From Candidatus Thorarchaeota archaeon SMTZ1-83 (GTDB lineage: Archaea > Asgardarchaeota > Thorarchaeia > Thorarchaeales > Thorarchaeaceae), in assembly GCA_001563325.1 (NCBI GenBank), contig LRSK01000032.1, forward strand, positions 1 through 24,002: DNA of 24,002 nt, given 5' to 3'. Made by a program: the position numbers and the translations under genes. The notes beneath the pieces were generated by a model. That model was not told the DNA's origin. It saw nothing but the letters and a program-made list of their open reading frames with translations, and searched no databases. How positions within the stretch are numbered: the first letter of the stretch is position 1; every line of letters begins with the position of its first letter. Below are positions 1 to 7,369 of the stretch, piece by piece.

Positions 1-11
1 AGGTGGAAAAG

Positions 12-134
12 ATGAAGACATGGCCCTCTACCCTATGGATAGCCGCCAAGGCAATCAGCTCCCTGGTCCTCATCTTGCTCACGTTCTTTGTCAATCAGCT
101 ACTGTTGTATTACTTGGAGGCAGTTCTTGGTTAA
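12..134 (+). CDS. Short membrane ORF, possibly the C-terminal end of a longer protein
   Basis: Forty codons from an ATG that follows AGGTGG by five bases. The product has a short polar N-terminus and one hydrophobic segment at about residues 13-36, so it reads as a small single-pass membrane protein. The frame stays open to the left edge of the window, so it may instead be the tail of a larger protein. No family is recognised. It ends about 100 bases before a tRNA 3' end. Confidence 0.4.
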   Translation: MKTWPSTLWIAAKAISSLVLILLTFFVNQLLLYYLEAVLG

Positions 135-179
135 CCGTCGGTCCGTTCTATCTTATGCAGTCCATTGGAAACGTTCAAG

Positions 180-237
180 TCAGGCTCCATTCCTCAGTCT
201 GCTCACTTCCCGGGTTCGAATCCCGGCGAGCGCACCA
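180..237 (+). tRNA. tRNA 3' portion (T-arm, acceptor strand, CCA); 5' portion not found
   Basis: The 3' end is textbook: T-stem ccggg (210-214), loop ttcgaat, stem cccgg (222-226), acceptor strand cgagcgc (227-233), A73 and encoded CCA (235-237). The matching 5' acceptor strand would be gcgctcg, which does not occur upstream in the window, and no convincing D-arm or anticodon arm is seen. The left boundary given is arbitrary. It may be a 3' exon of an intron-containing or split tRNA, a remnant left by integration of an element, or a pseudogene. Amino-acid identity cannot be read. Confidence 0.5.
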
Positions 238-255
238 CTCCTCATTCTCCCAGAA

Positions 256-1524
256 CTATCTCGTCCTTCTACCAGTGAATATCAATGAGAGGATTCTGTT
301 CTTGGACACTACCAGTGCGAACGGAATAGAGAACCCTAAGGCAAGCACAAAACGTACCGGCCAGAAGTAATTGAATGCCGCACCCACATCTTCGAGTGGC
401 CATCCAAGAAGGACCAGTGACGCAGGAACGAGATAGAAGAAGATGGGATGCATCTCGTAGATGACTTGGGAGTGTGCTCCAAGATATCGCATAGCTCTGC
501 TAACTGATGGCAATTGCTCGAATATAGTTGAAAGCATGAAGACAGCAATCGTGCCCGATGTTCCGGTAATCATGTAGAACCATGCGTTTGTACCAAAGCT
601 GTCCATGACGAAATTCACGAAACCATTCAACTGAGATGTGACAGCCAAAACAACTGAGAGAATCAAGAAGACTGCAGAATCCCGGACCTTCGATTCCGTA
701 CACCAGGAATTGAGTTGCCGGTATCGTCGGATCTCATAACCAACAATACAGAAGCTTGTAGCAAGGAGAATACTGTTCACTCGCCAAGGGACAAGCATCG
801 GGGAGAATACATCCGTTATCCAAAAGGCGAGAACTGGAAGAAGAACCACAAGGGGCCATCGTACTCTTGGCGAGATTGAGTGCGTTGCACTGTCAATCGC
901 GGCAAAGAGCACCAGACCAAAAAAGAGAACTGGCAGAAACCATAGGTGCGTGGCCTGATTGGGAGGCCCTGCGCCGTATAGAAACCAGAAGAACACCTCA
1001 CTTGGAGTTAGATACGTATCAACTACACCTGATAATGGTATGAACACTAGCATCATGATAGTGTACAGAGAGAAGTAGGGAATGAGGAGCTGTCTTCCGC
1101 GGGAGATTGCGAACCCTCTTAGGTTACTACGGTGTTTCTCGCCATTATATGTCAAGCCGGCCATGATGAAGAACAGGGCAATTGCAAAGCCACTCAGAAG
1201 TGTGACCACAAACTCTACCATCGGAATCATGGAATGAACCAAGACTACTGCAGTAATACCAATACCTCTCGCAATGTCAAGCCATTCCAGTCTACTGCTA
1301 GGGACAGGCGCGGTCAGCACAGTGCAGCTCCGTTGCGGGTCGTAACGCCAGACACGCAATGATTCGCCCTTTGTTAAGCTTTCTAGCACCCACCTTCTCA
1401 GTCGGTTCAAAGATGTCTGTTTTCCGAAGACCCTCAACAGTTCTGCGTGGAAACCATGATGGATCTTGGCAATGTGCGGCTTGTAATCGCCCGATATCAT
1501 GTGTTTGTTATTGCTCCATTTCAT
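256..1524 (-). CDS. Acyltransferase family 3 (OafA/OatA-like) integral membrane protein
   Basis: This is a 422-residue multi-pass membrane protein. From about residue 78 it follows the acyltransferase-3 pattern: RLEWLDIARGIGI opens the first helix and is followed by VLVHS, whose His97 sits where the family has its conserved catalytic histidine. About ten hydrophobic segments follow. Family members O-acetylate surface glycans, lipids or small molecules; the acceptor here is unknown. The first 77 residues are soluble, basic and outside the usual domain. A TATA-like box at 1549-1558 lies about 28 bases ahead of the ATG, so the message may be leaderless and the long start is supported. It diverges from the arsenate reductase gene. 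Confidence 0.82.
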   Translation of the reverse strand: MKWSNNKHMISGDYKPHIAKIHHGFHAELLRVFGKQTSLNRLRRWVLESLTKGESLRVWRYDPQRSCTVLTAPVPSSRLEWLDIARGIGITAVVLVHSMIPMVEFVVTLLSGFAIALFFIMAGLTYNGEKHRSNLRGFAISRGRQLLIPYFSLYTIMMLVFIPLSGVVDTYLTPSEVFFWFLYGAGPPNQATHLWFLPVLFFGLVLFAAIDSATHSISPRVRWPLVVLLPVLAFWITDVFSPMLVPWRVNSILLATSFCIVGYEIRRYRQLNSWCTESKVRDSAVFLILSVVLAVTSQLNGFVNFVMDSFGTNAWFYMITGTSGTIAVFMLSTIFEQLPSVSRAMRYLGAHSQVIYEMHPIFFYLVPASLVLLGWPLEDVGAAFNYFWPVRFVLALGFSIPFALVVSKNRILSLIFTGRRTR

Positions 1525-1548
1525 TCGGACTATGTTTCTTATGCATGT

Positions 1549-1558
1549 CAGTTAAAAG
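1549..1558. promoter_or_regulatory. Shared TATA-type box for divergent acyltransferase and arsenate reductase genes
   Basis: The sequence cagttaaaag on the plus strand reads cttttaactg on the minus strand. It is about 28 bases from the acyltransferase ATG (leaderless spacing) and about 50 bases from the arsenate reductase TTG, which has its own ribosome binding site. One element could serve both directions. Confidence 0.4.
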
Positions 1559-1601
1559 CACCTCAACAAGACATGCGGATGATTTCCAGGAGCAATTCAT
1601 C

Positions 1602-2057
1602 TTGAAACGAGTCCTATTCCTCTGTACTGGGAACTCAGCACGAAGCCAGATGTCTGAGGCTCTACTTAGAGTGCTAGGTGGAAACGACTATGAGGTCTAT
1701 AGTGCTGGTACTACCCCCGGCAGCGAGGTCAATCCCTTTGCCCTCAAGGTCCTTCGACAGCGAGGCATAGACACAAACGGACTTCATCCAAAGAAGCTGG
1801 ACCAATTCTTGGAGGAGGATTTCGACCTAGTTGTAACCGTTTGTGATCGTGCGAAGCAGGAATGCCCTGTATTCCTTGGAGCAAAGAGCCTCGATCATTG
1901 GTCGCTTGAGGATCCCGCAGCATTTGAGGGAACATATGAAGAAATACTCACCAAGTTCAGAGATACTAGGGATGAGATAGAGAGCAGGATAAGGGACTAC
2001 CTACTTCAAGGGAAGCTCTACGACAACCCCTTGAAGTCGCTTCATCTCCAGTCATGA
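1602..2057 (+). CDS. arsC: Arsenate reductase, low-molecular-weight phosphatase fold, thioredoxin type
   Basis: This protein of 151 residues has the LMW-phosphatase P-loop CTGNSAR (Cys8 to Arg14) and a second cysteine pair, Cys81 and Cys88, spaced C-x6-C. That is the layout of the Cys10/Cys82/Cys89 relay in thioredoxin-coupled ArsC, which reduces arsenate to arsenite. The acid is Asp104 in SLEDPA. The frame is open upstream, with ATGs at 1541 and 1545, but AGGAG at 1588-1592 lies nine bases before this TTG and the encoded protein then has normal family length. No arsenite pump or ArsR regulator is in the window. A tyrosine phosphatase role is possible but less likely with all three cysteines present. 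Confidence 0.85.
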   Translation: MKRVLFLCTGNSARSQMSEALLRVLGGNDYEVYSAGTTPGSEVNPFALKVLRQRGIDTNGLHPKKLDQFLEEDFDLVVTVCDRAKQECPVFLGAKSLDHWSLEDPAAFEGTYEEILTKFRDTRDEIESRIRDYLLQGKLYDNPLKSLHLQS

Positions 2058-2065
2058 TTTTTTTT
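2058..2065 (+). terminator. T-run terminator after the arsenate reductase gene
   Basis: Eight T residues directly follow the stop codon, in the short gap before the convergent topoisomerase gene. Oligo-T on the non-template strand is the usual archaeal termination signal. No hairpin is seen. Confidence 0.5.
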
Positions 2066-2093
2066 CCAGAGGGCCAAGAACGAACGAGTCAGT

Positions 2094-4106
2094 TCATTGA
2101 GAGTCCTCAACCCAGGCGAACTTCCTCTGCAGAGTCTTTGGATACACCTTGCGCCAAGGATACTCCATCCTCTCACACCATCTGTAGACTACCTTGGGAT
2201 GGACATATGACTTCAGAGATGTGCCAAGATTCCAAGTACGGCATGCCCTAGCCAATGCGAAGTCAGATTCTATCTTCTTCTTTGCGAGCAATGCTTTCTT
2301 GACGCGATCTCTTGCAGATACTACAGTCTTCTCACTGCGAGTAATTCGGGCAGCAGACTTCTCCCTGAAGACAGCAAACGCGTGCTGCTTCGTTTCAAGT
2401 GACTTCCTGCTCATGTTGTGTCTTTCACGTGCCCGACTAAGACTGTTCTCAATCCTCTCCAATCGCTCTCGGGTTCTATCTATGTGGGCCTGTGCTTCCT
2501 TCAGACGGTGCTGCTTGGTGGTCTTGCCCTTGCGGCGGCTTGCTCGCGTTCTACGTTTTCTGTCCCTAGCATTGTCCCACGCGGTCTTTGCTTGATTTCT
2601 CTTCTCACGCCAGTCAGCTACTGACTTGCCATACTTCTTCGTGAGTTCCTTCTGCCTTGTGACAGTCGCCTGACGTTTCACTAGACTCTCTTTCTCTTTC
2701 TTCTTCAAGGCCCTGAGTTTCTTCCTCTTCTCCTTGAGCTGTGATTCTGCCTTCTTGACTCGCTTTTCGGCCTTCTTGATTCGCTCTTCGTAACGTTCCG
2801 CGGTGCGAGGCCAGCCCTTCGGTGCTTGTTTTGTGTGATTCATCACTCTTGCGACTTCAAGATTGGCTCGCTTGACTGCTTCCTTCTTGATGAAGTCAGG
2901 GTCACTTCGCTTCGTCTTCGCCCTTCTGAGTTCATCTTGCATTGTCAGTGTTGCGTGGAATGTCCTGAAGACCTTCGCCGTCAAATCTTTGTCAACTTCA
3001 CTTAGAAAGCGATTGACATGAGTGCTTCCGATGTTTGGGAATATCTGAGCAGGTCTCTTCGGATCTACGCTGGTCTTCTTGCTCCTCCGGGAGTTGTAAG
3101 ATTCAACTCTCTCCACCGCGTTCTCATACAGCTCACGAAAGACGTTATAGACATCTTCAGGCATCTTGATTTCCTTGTGCCAGGCGACACTATCCTTTCC
3201 AAGGAAATCGAATACAACTGAGTCCTTCCTGAAAGTTAGGTGTTCCACTCTCAGAGTTGTCGCCCCCACGGTATCGGCTTCGTCCGGGTCCTTCTCGTCA
3301 CCCACACGTAGGTTCAGTCTGTCTATTAGATAGCAGGCCGCAGCTATCATCCGTTTCTTGGGATTCTGAGAATGGATTCCATCCATTATGTGCTCCCTAA
3401 TCGCATCCAGTCGTTTCGCAACCTTCATAGCTTTGTCGAACTTCGCAGCCTCACGTTCCTGCTTTATCGGAGTGCTATCATGTAGCCAGATGTACTTCGT
3501 CTTGCCTGTCAACTCATCTGTCCATTTGGCAATCCACATGTAGTCGGGACCCCATACTATCTCGCCCCAGTCACCCTCTGGGACTGGGACATCAGGGCTA
3601 AGGTTCAGTGTGATATCACTCTCTGTCGCGCCCGTCTTCCAGCGACCTCTAAGCGGATGCTCTCCACGACCCATGAAGATGCCTGATGGTTCGGTCTGAT
3701 AGTTGCCAAGTTCCATTGGCTCTCCATCAACTAGGGCATAGCCGAATTTCTCCTTCAATTGTTCTCGCTCTATCTTCCTTTCCTCACGAGCGGCCTTCTT
3801 CTCTTCTTTCGTCATTGCTTCTTTGGCGGCACGTTCCACCTCCACGAAGGCGACTACCTCTGAGAAATCGACTTCCTCAAGCTCCAGAATGGGTTTCACA
3901 CGAAGAGCCTTGCTGAAGTCTGTCATGAAGTTTCTAATGAAGACCGGATCTTCGACATACGGGGTCCCAAGTTTCCTGACCCATGCTACAGCCATCTCTT
4001 CCTGATTCCGATCGAGAACCACATCCTCACCGCGTACAACAATGCTGAATCCGTGTGGCGGTGGTGCTTTGAGAACGATGATGCCATTGTGTTTCAGGGA
4101 GTCCAT
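2094..4106 (-). CDS. DNA topoisomerase IB, eukaryotic type
   Basis: This 670-residue protein relaxes supercoiled DNA through a 3'-phosphotyrosine intermediate. The N-terminal DNA-binding domain of eukaryotic TopoI is present (HNGIIVLKAPPPHG to about residue 210, with GIFMGRGEHPLRGRW). All five catalytic positions can be placed: Arg267 (LNLRVGDEK), Lys304 (FLGKDS), Arg381 (AKVFRTFHAT), His424 (MNHTKQAPK) and Tyr634 (LKSYVHPKV), matching human Arg488, Lys532, Arg590, His632 and Tyr723. The linker between His424 and the tyrosine domain (about 430-615) is a very charged coiled coil, far longer than the roughly 75 residues in human TopoI. AAGAGG precedes the ATG by seven bases. TopoIB is known in Thaumarchaeota and some other archaeal lineages and is absent from most. 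Confidence 0.96.
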   Translation of the reverse strand: MDSLKHNGIIVLKAPPPHGFSIVVRGEDVVLDRNQEEMAVAWVRKLGTPYVEDPVFIRNFMTDFSKALRVKPILELEEVDFSEVVAFVEVERAAKEAMTKEEKKAAREERKIEREQLKEKFGYALVDGEPMELGNYQTEPSGIFMGRGEHPLRGRWKTGATESDITLNLSPDVPVPEGDWGEIVWGPDYMWIAKWTDELTGKTKYIWLHDSTPIKQEREAAKFDKAMKVAKRLDAIREHIMDGIHSQNPKKRMIAAACYLIDRLNLRVGDEKDPDEADTVGATTLRVEHLTFRKDSVVFDFLGKDSVAWHKEIKMPEDVYNVFRELYENAVERVESYNSRRSKKTSVDPKRPAQIFPNIGSTHVNRFLSEVDKDLTAKVFRTFHATLTMQDELRRAKTKRSDPDFIKKEAVKRANLEVARVMNHTKQAPKGWPRTAERYEERIKKAEKRVKKAESQLKEKRKKLRALKKKEKESLVKRQATVTRQKELTKKYGKSVADWREKRNQAKTAWDNARDRKRRTRASRRKGKTTKQHRLKEAQAHIDRTRERLERIENSLSRARERHNMSRKSLETKQHAFAVFREKSAARITRSEKTVVSARDRVKKALLAKKKIESDFALARACRTWNLGTSLKSYVHPKVVYRWCERMEYPWRKVYPKTLQRKFAWVEDSQ

Positions 4107-4233
4107 CGTATTGCCTCTTGGGTATTGGTTGTCTATCAGGAAGCAGACTTTGAAGGTGGAATATGCAGCCTATTGCCGAGTTCAGAATATAGCAAACAAA
4201 AGGATTGCGTTGAGGGAGTCCTCTGCAGCGATT

Positions 4234-4242
4234 ACTTTAAAT
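4234..4242 (+). promoter_or_regulatory. TATA-type box of tRNA-Gly
   Basis: The sequence actttaaat is centred about 35 bases upstream of the first base of the mature tRNA, as expected for an archaeal promoter with a short 5' leader. Confidence 0.5.
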
Positions 4243-4272
4243 CAAGACCACACAGTCTGCGCTGTAGACCAA

Positions 4273-4347
4273 GCGACCGTTGTCTAGGGGTTAGGATTCA
4301 GGCCTTCCAAGCCTGTGGCCCGGGTTCGATTCCCGGCGGTCGCACCA
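4273..4347 (+). tRNA. tRNA-Gly(TCC)
   Basis: A complete cloverleaf without an intron: acceptor gcgaccg paired with cggtcgc, D-stem gtct/ggat, anticodon stem caggc/gcctg with loop cttccaa (anticodon TCC, reading GGA), T-loop ttcgatt in a cccgg stem, A73 and encoded CCA. It lies between topoisomerase IB and Nep1, both on the other strand, and ends one base before the Nep1 stop codon. Confidence 0.95.
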
Positions 4348-4348
4348 T

Positions 4349-5089
4349 TTATTTCTGGCCAGTTTCTGAAGCCGAGGTCTGTGCATAGCGCGACTTGACA
4401 ACGCCAACTCTCCAAGAATACATCCAGATTACTTCAGCGCAGATATGCCAGGTCATCATCATGTCTTTGTCAAGCTCGATATGCTCTTCGAACTCGTTTC
4501 TTATTTCCTGATTCAAGTCCCCATGGGAGAAAGCTCCTACTCCAACAATCACTGGCACCGATTCATTGGTTGGAAGGATCTTGCCAAGGTCGTCAATAGA
4601 AGTAGGCTTGCCACCCATAGCACAGAGAATTGAGATCCTTCTATCTGCGGTCCCCCCAAGACTGGAGAGGAGCTCTTGGAGTGTGTGGTCTGTGACTCTC
4701 AGCAGTGGTTCCCCACCCGGAGGGACTCTCCCCTCCTTCAGGAGCTGTTCAACTAGACCAACGAAACGGTCGTAATTACGCGGGAGTCTGACACTGGGAT
4801 TGACTTCGATTATTCTTCCATCTTGAAGATGGAGATTAACGGTCAGAAGCCCCTCTTTGCATAGTGGAGTTTCTAGTAGCGACAGAAGGCTGTGATAGGC
4901 TATATCGGGTCTGCCACGTCTCTCACCATTCCTGAGTTTGGTCATCGCACGACCGTGATGAGTCTGATCCAGCAGCATGTCTATTGGCTTCTTGCCTCGC
5001 TTTCCAGCATGCTTCTGAATCTGTTTGGAAGAAGAGATCTCGCTAGGAACTAGCTCGATTGCAGAGTCGAGGAGAATCACATGGAGCAT
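4349..5089 (-). CDS. nep1: Nep1/Emg1 rRNA pseudouridine N1-methyltransferase
   Basis: This is a SPOUT-class methyltransferase of 246 residues, normal for the family. Nep1 methylates N1 of a pseudouridine in small-subunit rRNA and helps 30S assembly. Family signatures are ILLDSAIELVP at the N-terminus, LLDQTHHGRAM (39-49), RRGRPDIAYHSLL (57-69) and RLPRNYDRFVGLVEQLL (101-117). Glycine-rich segments that would form the trefoil-knot SAM site follow (CAMGGKP, IVGVGAFSHGD), and WHICAEVIW lies near the end. A TATA-like box about 26 bases upstream suggests a leaderless message. It diverges from rpp21, and both products handle stable RNA. Confidence 0.93.
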   Translation of the reverse strand: MLHVILLDSAIELVPSEISSSKQIQKHAGKRGKKPIDMLLDQTHHGRAMTKLRNGERRGRPDIAYHSLLSLLETPLCKEGLLTVNLHLQDGRIIEVNPSVRLPRNYDRFVGLVEQLLKEGRVPPGGEPLLRVTDHTLQELLSSLGGTADRRISILCAMGGKPTSIDDLGKILPTNESVPVIVGVGAFSHGDLNQEIRNEFEEHIELDKDMMMTWHICAEVIWMYSWRVGVVKSRYAQTSASETGQK

Positions 5090-5110
5090 GATGTTGACCA
5101 GATGGCACGA

Positions 5111-5120
5111 ACGATTTAAG
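5111..5120. promoter_or_regulatory. Bidirectional TATA-type box between nep1 and rpp21
   Basis: The sequence acgatttaag reads cttaaatcgt on the minus strand. It is about 26 bases from the Nep1 ATG and about 40 bases from the rpp21 TTG, leaving room for a short leader with a ribosome binding site on that side. Confidence 0.4.
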
Positions 5121-5155
5121 ATGTATCGGATGGTCTTCGGTGGCGAGGCTTTCTT

Positions 5156-5473
5156 TTGGGTAAGAGAAGAGCGACTGGTAGAGAAACGAAACGTCTAGCT
5201 GCGGCCAGAATCGAAACACTGTGGGAACAGGCATCGAAGGCAGCCAAGACTGACAAGGATGGTGCACGACGCCGCATGCTGATAGCAGACAGAGTTGCTC
5301 AGAAAGCCAGGATAAAGATACCTAGGCACATCAAGAGAAGAGTCTGCAGTGATTGCGGGCATGTGTTGATACCAGGGGAGAACTGTCGCGTTCGAATTCG
5401 CCAGAACAGATCTAGACATCTTTCGGTCACTTGTCTTGAGTGTGGACGTATCACGAGATTCTATGTCGGATAG
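5156..5473 (+). CDS. rnp4: RNase P protein component 4 (Rpp21/Rpr2)
   Basis: This basic 105-residue protein is the archaeal homologue of human Rpp21. It works with Rpp29 on the specificity domain of RNase P RNA, which removes tRNA 5' leaders. The N-terminal half is helical and rich in Arg and Lys. The C-terminal half is a zinc ribbon: Cys64-x2-Cys67 (VCSDCGHVLIPG) and Cys93-x2-Cys96 (VTCLECGRI). The start is TTG with GGCGAGG about eight bases upstream. It heads the plus-strand translation cluster; the YhbY-like gene follows after 42 bases. Confidence 0.92.
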   Translation: MGKRRATGRETKRLAAARIETLWEQASKAAKTDKDGARRRMLIADRVAQKARIKIPRHIKRRVCSDCGHVLIPGENCRVRIRQNRSRHLSVTCLECGRITRFYVG

Positions 5474-5515
5474 GTATGTTAAAGAGCAAACCTCCCAGGC
5501 CGGATGTGATTCAAG

Positions 5516-5788
5516 ATGACGCGTAAAGCCAAACCAGACCCTGTAAGAGTGGGGACCACATGGCAGGACCCAGCTATGATGAATATCGGGAAGGGGGGTG
5601 TTTCTGACGGCGTCCTGAAGGAGGCCAAGAGGCTCCTCAAGAAACACAAGTACATCAAGGTGCGGCTTCTCCGTTCAGCCATGCTAGAGAATTCATCCAA
5701 GGATGGTGTTTTCCAGAACCTCTGTCTGTCAACTGGTGCCGAGTTGGCAGGCATCCGCGGCAATACAGCTGTGATATACAGAATCTAA
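5516..5788 (+). CDS. YhbY/CRM-domain RNA-binding protein
   Basis: This is a single CRM (CRS1-YhbY) domain protein of 90 residues. The motif MNIGKGGVSDGVLKEAKRLLKKHKY, seen from about residue 22, followed by IKVRLLRSAM is typical of the family, including the GxxG-type loop (GKGG). Bacterial YhbY associates with pre-50S particles and plant CRM domains with group II introns; the archaeal protein probably binds rRNA or tRNA precursors, which is inference. The ATG has little ribosome binding site, but tgttaaag at 5477-5484 is about 35 bases upstream, so a nearly leaderless message is possible. Confidence 0.88.
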   Translation: MTRKAKPDPVRVGTTWQDPAMMNIGKGGVSDGVLKEAKRLLKKHKYIKVRLLRSAMLENSSKDGVFQNLCLSTGAELAGIRGNTAVIYRI

Positions 5789-5838
5789 GGCTGTCTGGTG
5801 CATCCAGAGGCCATCTCACTGCGGGTCTCAACGACAAC

Positions 5839-5846
5839 CTTTTATG
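5839..5846 (+). promoter_or_regulatory. TATA-type box upstream of the S19e operon
   Basis: cttttatg lies in the 150-base gap between the YhbY-like gene and S19e. Transcription would begin near 5870, leaving a leader of about 70 bases in which no gene or known riboswitch is seen. Confidence 0.35.
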
Positions 5847-5938
5847 CGGACTTCTTTTGTCGAGGGCAGCCTTCTGAGGTAGGCCATCAGCTTAGTCTAT
5901 GTGCGGTGACCCCCTCAAATGGTATGGTGAGTCTGTAA

Positions 5939-6391
5939 ATGCCTACGGCCTATGATATTCCACCCAGCGTCTTGATACGACGGCTTGCACAGGATCTTGA
6001 ATCTCGAGAGGAGATTAGCCCTCCCGAGTGGGCGGCCTTCGTGAAGACGGGTGCTCACAAGGAGAGAGCCCCAGATAGCCCTGACTGGTGGTACGTGAGA
6101 TGCGCTAGTGTTCTGAGGAAGATCTACCTTAAGGGGCCGATTGGAACGGAGAGACTGCGCATTGAGTATGGTGGTAGGAAGAGGCGTGGGGCTAGACCCA
6201 ACAAGTTCCACAAGGGAAGCGGTGCAATCGTAAGGACAGTCCTGCAACAGCTCGAGAGAGCAGGCTTCGTCAAGAAACGGGGAAACAAGGGCAGGGAGAT
6301 GACCGACATAGGAAGGTCATACATGGACAAGCTGTCCACCGCGCTGAGGGAGGAACTGACAAAGGCCATACCTGAGCTGGAGAACTACTAG
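5939..6391 (+). CDS. rps19e: Ribosomal protein S19e (eS19)
   Basis: This 30S head protein of 150 residues is shared by archaea and eukaryotes. Family features: TAYDIPPSVLIRRLAQDL at the N-terminus, PDWWYVRCASVLRKIYLKGP, YGGRKRRGARPNKFHKGSG, and the winged-helix end VLQQLERAGFVKKRGNKGRE followed by TDIGRSYMDKL. GGTGA lies eight bases before the ATG. It opens a tightly packed run (PDCD5, L39e, L31e, eIF6, LX, prefoldin alpha, ftsY) conserved in order across many archaea. Confidence 0.97.
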   Translation: MPTAYDIPPSVLIRRLAQDLESREEISPPEWAAFVKTGAHKERAPDSPDWWYVRCASVLRKIYLKGPIGTERLRIEYGGRKRRGARPNKFHKGSGAIVRTVLQQLERAGFVKKRGNKGREMTDIGRSYMDKLSTALREELTKAIPELENY

Positions 6392-6411
6392 AAGACTAGA
6401 GAATGAGATAG

Positions 6412-6750
6412 GTGGGTGACTTGAGCGACGAGGAGCTTGAGGCAATTCGTCAGAGGAAGCTTGCAGCTCTTAGAGAACAGGCTCTGGAAGAGCAGGTGCG
6501 AGAGCAGCAGATTGCCGAGGCTCAAGCTCAGAAAGAGGCTCTGCTCAGGCAGATTCTCACCCCCGAGGCTCGCTCACGACTCACAAATGTGAGAATGGTA
6601 AAGCCTCAGCTGGCAGAACAGATAGAACTGCAACTCATTCAGTTGGCCAGTGCAGGTCGACTCAAAGCTCGTGTCACGGATGAACAGCTGAAGGGACTGC
6701 TCCAACAAGTGCAAGGAAAGGAACGCGATACGAAGATATCGTTCAGATAA
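6412..6750 (+). CDS. PDCD5-family DNA-binding protein
   Basis: This archaeal homologue of human PDCD5 (TFAR19) has 112 residues: an alternating charged N-terminal helix rich in Glu, Gln and Arg, then a compact triple-helix core ([48 protein letters not shown]). Archaeal members bind nucleic acid weakly and their cellular role is not settled. The GTG here is one possible start. A TTG at 6421 is equally plausible because AGGTG lies six bases before it, and it would give MSDEELEAI, closer to family N-termini. Confidence 0.92.
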   Translation: MGDLSDEELEAIRQRKLAALREQALEEQVREQQIAEAQAQKEALLRQILTPEARSRLTNVRMVKPQLAEQIELQLIQLASAGRLKARVTDEQLKGLLQQVQGKERDTKISFR

Positions 6751-6770
6751 AGCTGCTATGGGTGAAATCG

Positions 6771-6926
6771 ATGGCTAGAAACAAGCATCTCGCAAAGAAG
6801 CTCAGGATGGCGAAGGCACTCAACACTAACTCCTCCGTGCCAACCTGGGTTGTGGTGAAGACTGGAGGAAAGGTTAGAACAACACCAAAGCAGCGGAACT
6901 GGCGAAGCAAGAAACTGAAGCCATAG
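6771..6926 (+). CDS. rpl39e: Ribosomal protein L39e (eL39)
   Basis: This small gene encodes 51 residues: [18 protein letters not shown], then [20 protein letters not shown] and [11 protein letters not shown]. It is a basic, mostly extended protein lining the large-subunit exit tunnel. The PxWVxxKT core and the NWRxxKLK ending are diagnostic. GGTGA lies five bases before the ATG. It sits 20 bases after PDCD5 and 14 before L31e, its usual place in archaea. Confidence 0.96.
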   Translation: MARNKHLAKKLRMAKALNTNSSVPTWVVVKTGGKVRTTPKQRNWRSKKLKP

Positions 6927-6940
6927 TCAGGTGTGCCTTG

Positions 6941-7363
6941 ATGTCAAAGAAGAAGAAAGCAGATGTTGTCGAAGAGGATCTTCCAGAACTAGAGGAGATA
7001 GAAGAAGAGGAAGAGTTCGAGGAAGAAGAGACTGAAGCACGCGACGAGGAGGAGAAGCCGGATGCTGAGGAGATCGCTCCTGCGGAAGTAATACCAGAAG
7101 AAGAGATTATCGACGAACGTATATACACAGTACCTCTTCGGAAGGCGTACTGGACTGGCAGCAGACTTCGCAGAAGTAACAGAGCTATAAGGATTCTCAG
7201 GGAATTCGTGGAACGCCACATGAAACCAGAGGAGCTCTTAATCCAGCCCGAGGTCAATGAAAGAATCTGGTCGAGGGGAATTCAGAAACCGCCTCGAAGG
7301 ATACGAATTAGAGCCACAAAGAACTCGGATAACCTGGTCAGGGTGTATCTCGCAGAGGCGTAG
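6941..7363 (+). CDS. rpl31e: Ribosomal protein L31e (eL31) with acidic N-terminal extension
   Basis: The last 80 residues are a full L31e: IYTVPLRKAYWTGSRLRRSN, AIRILREFVERHMKPEELLI, then VNERIWSRGIQKPPRRIRIR and VRVYLAEA. L31e sits on the 50S subunit near the exit tunnel, where SRP and nascent-chain factors bind. The first 60 or so residues are unusual: a MSKKKK start, then a stretch that is largely Glu and Asp and probably disordered. Archaeal L31e is normally about 80-100 residues; this is 140. The ATG was chosen over the TTG just before it because CAGGTG gives it good spacing. Confidence 0.95.
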   Translation: MSKKKKADVVEEDLPELEEIEEEEEFEEEETEARDEEEKPDAEEIAPAEVIPEEEIIDERIYTVPLRKAYWTGSRLRRSNRAIRILREFVERHMKPEELLIQPEVNERIWSRGIQKPPRRIRIRATKNSDNLVRVYLAEA

Positions 7364-7369
7364 CTAGTA

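Noticed and set aside
123..237. Complete tRNA of about 111 bases starting at gttcttg with an internal intron
   Set aside because: gttcttg pairs with the 3' acceptor strand at six of seven positions, but U8, a proper D-stem and a seven-base anticodon loop cannot be placed.
20..370. 116-codon plus-strand frame crossing the tRNA 3' end
   Set aside because: It reads through a well-formed tRNA T-arm and the end of the acyltransferase gene, has no ribosome binding site, and its product has no recognisable features. The shorter frame at 12-134 has better signals.
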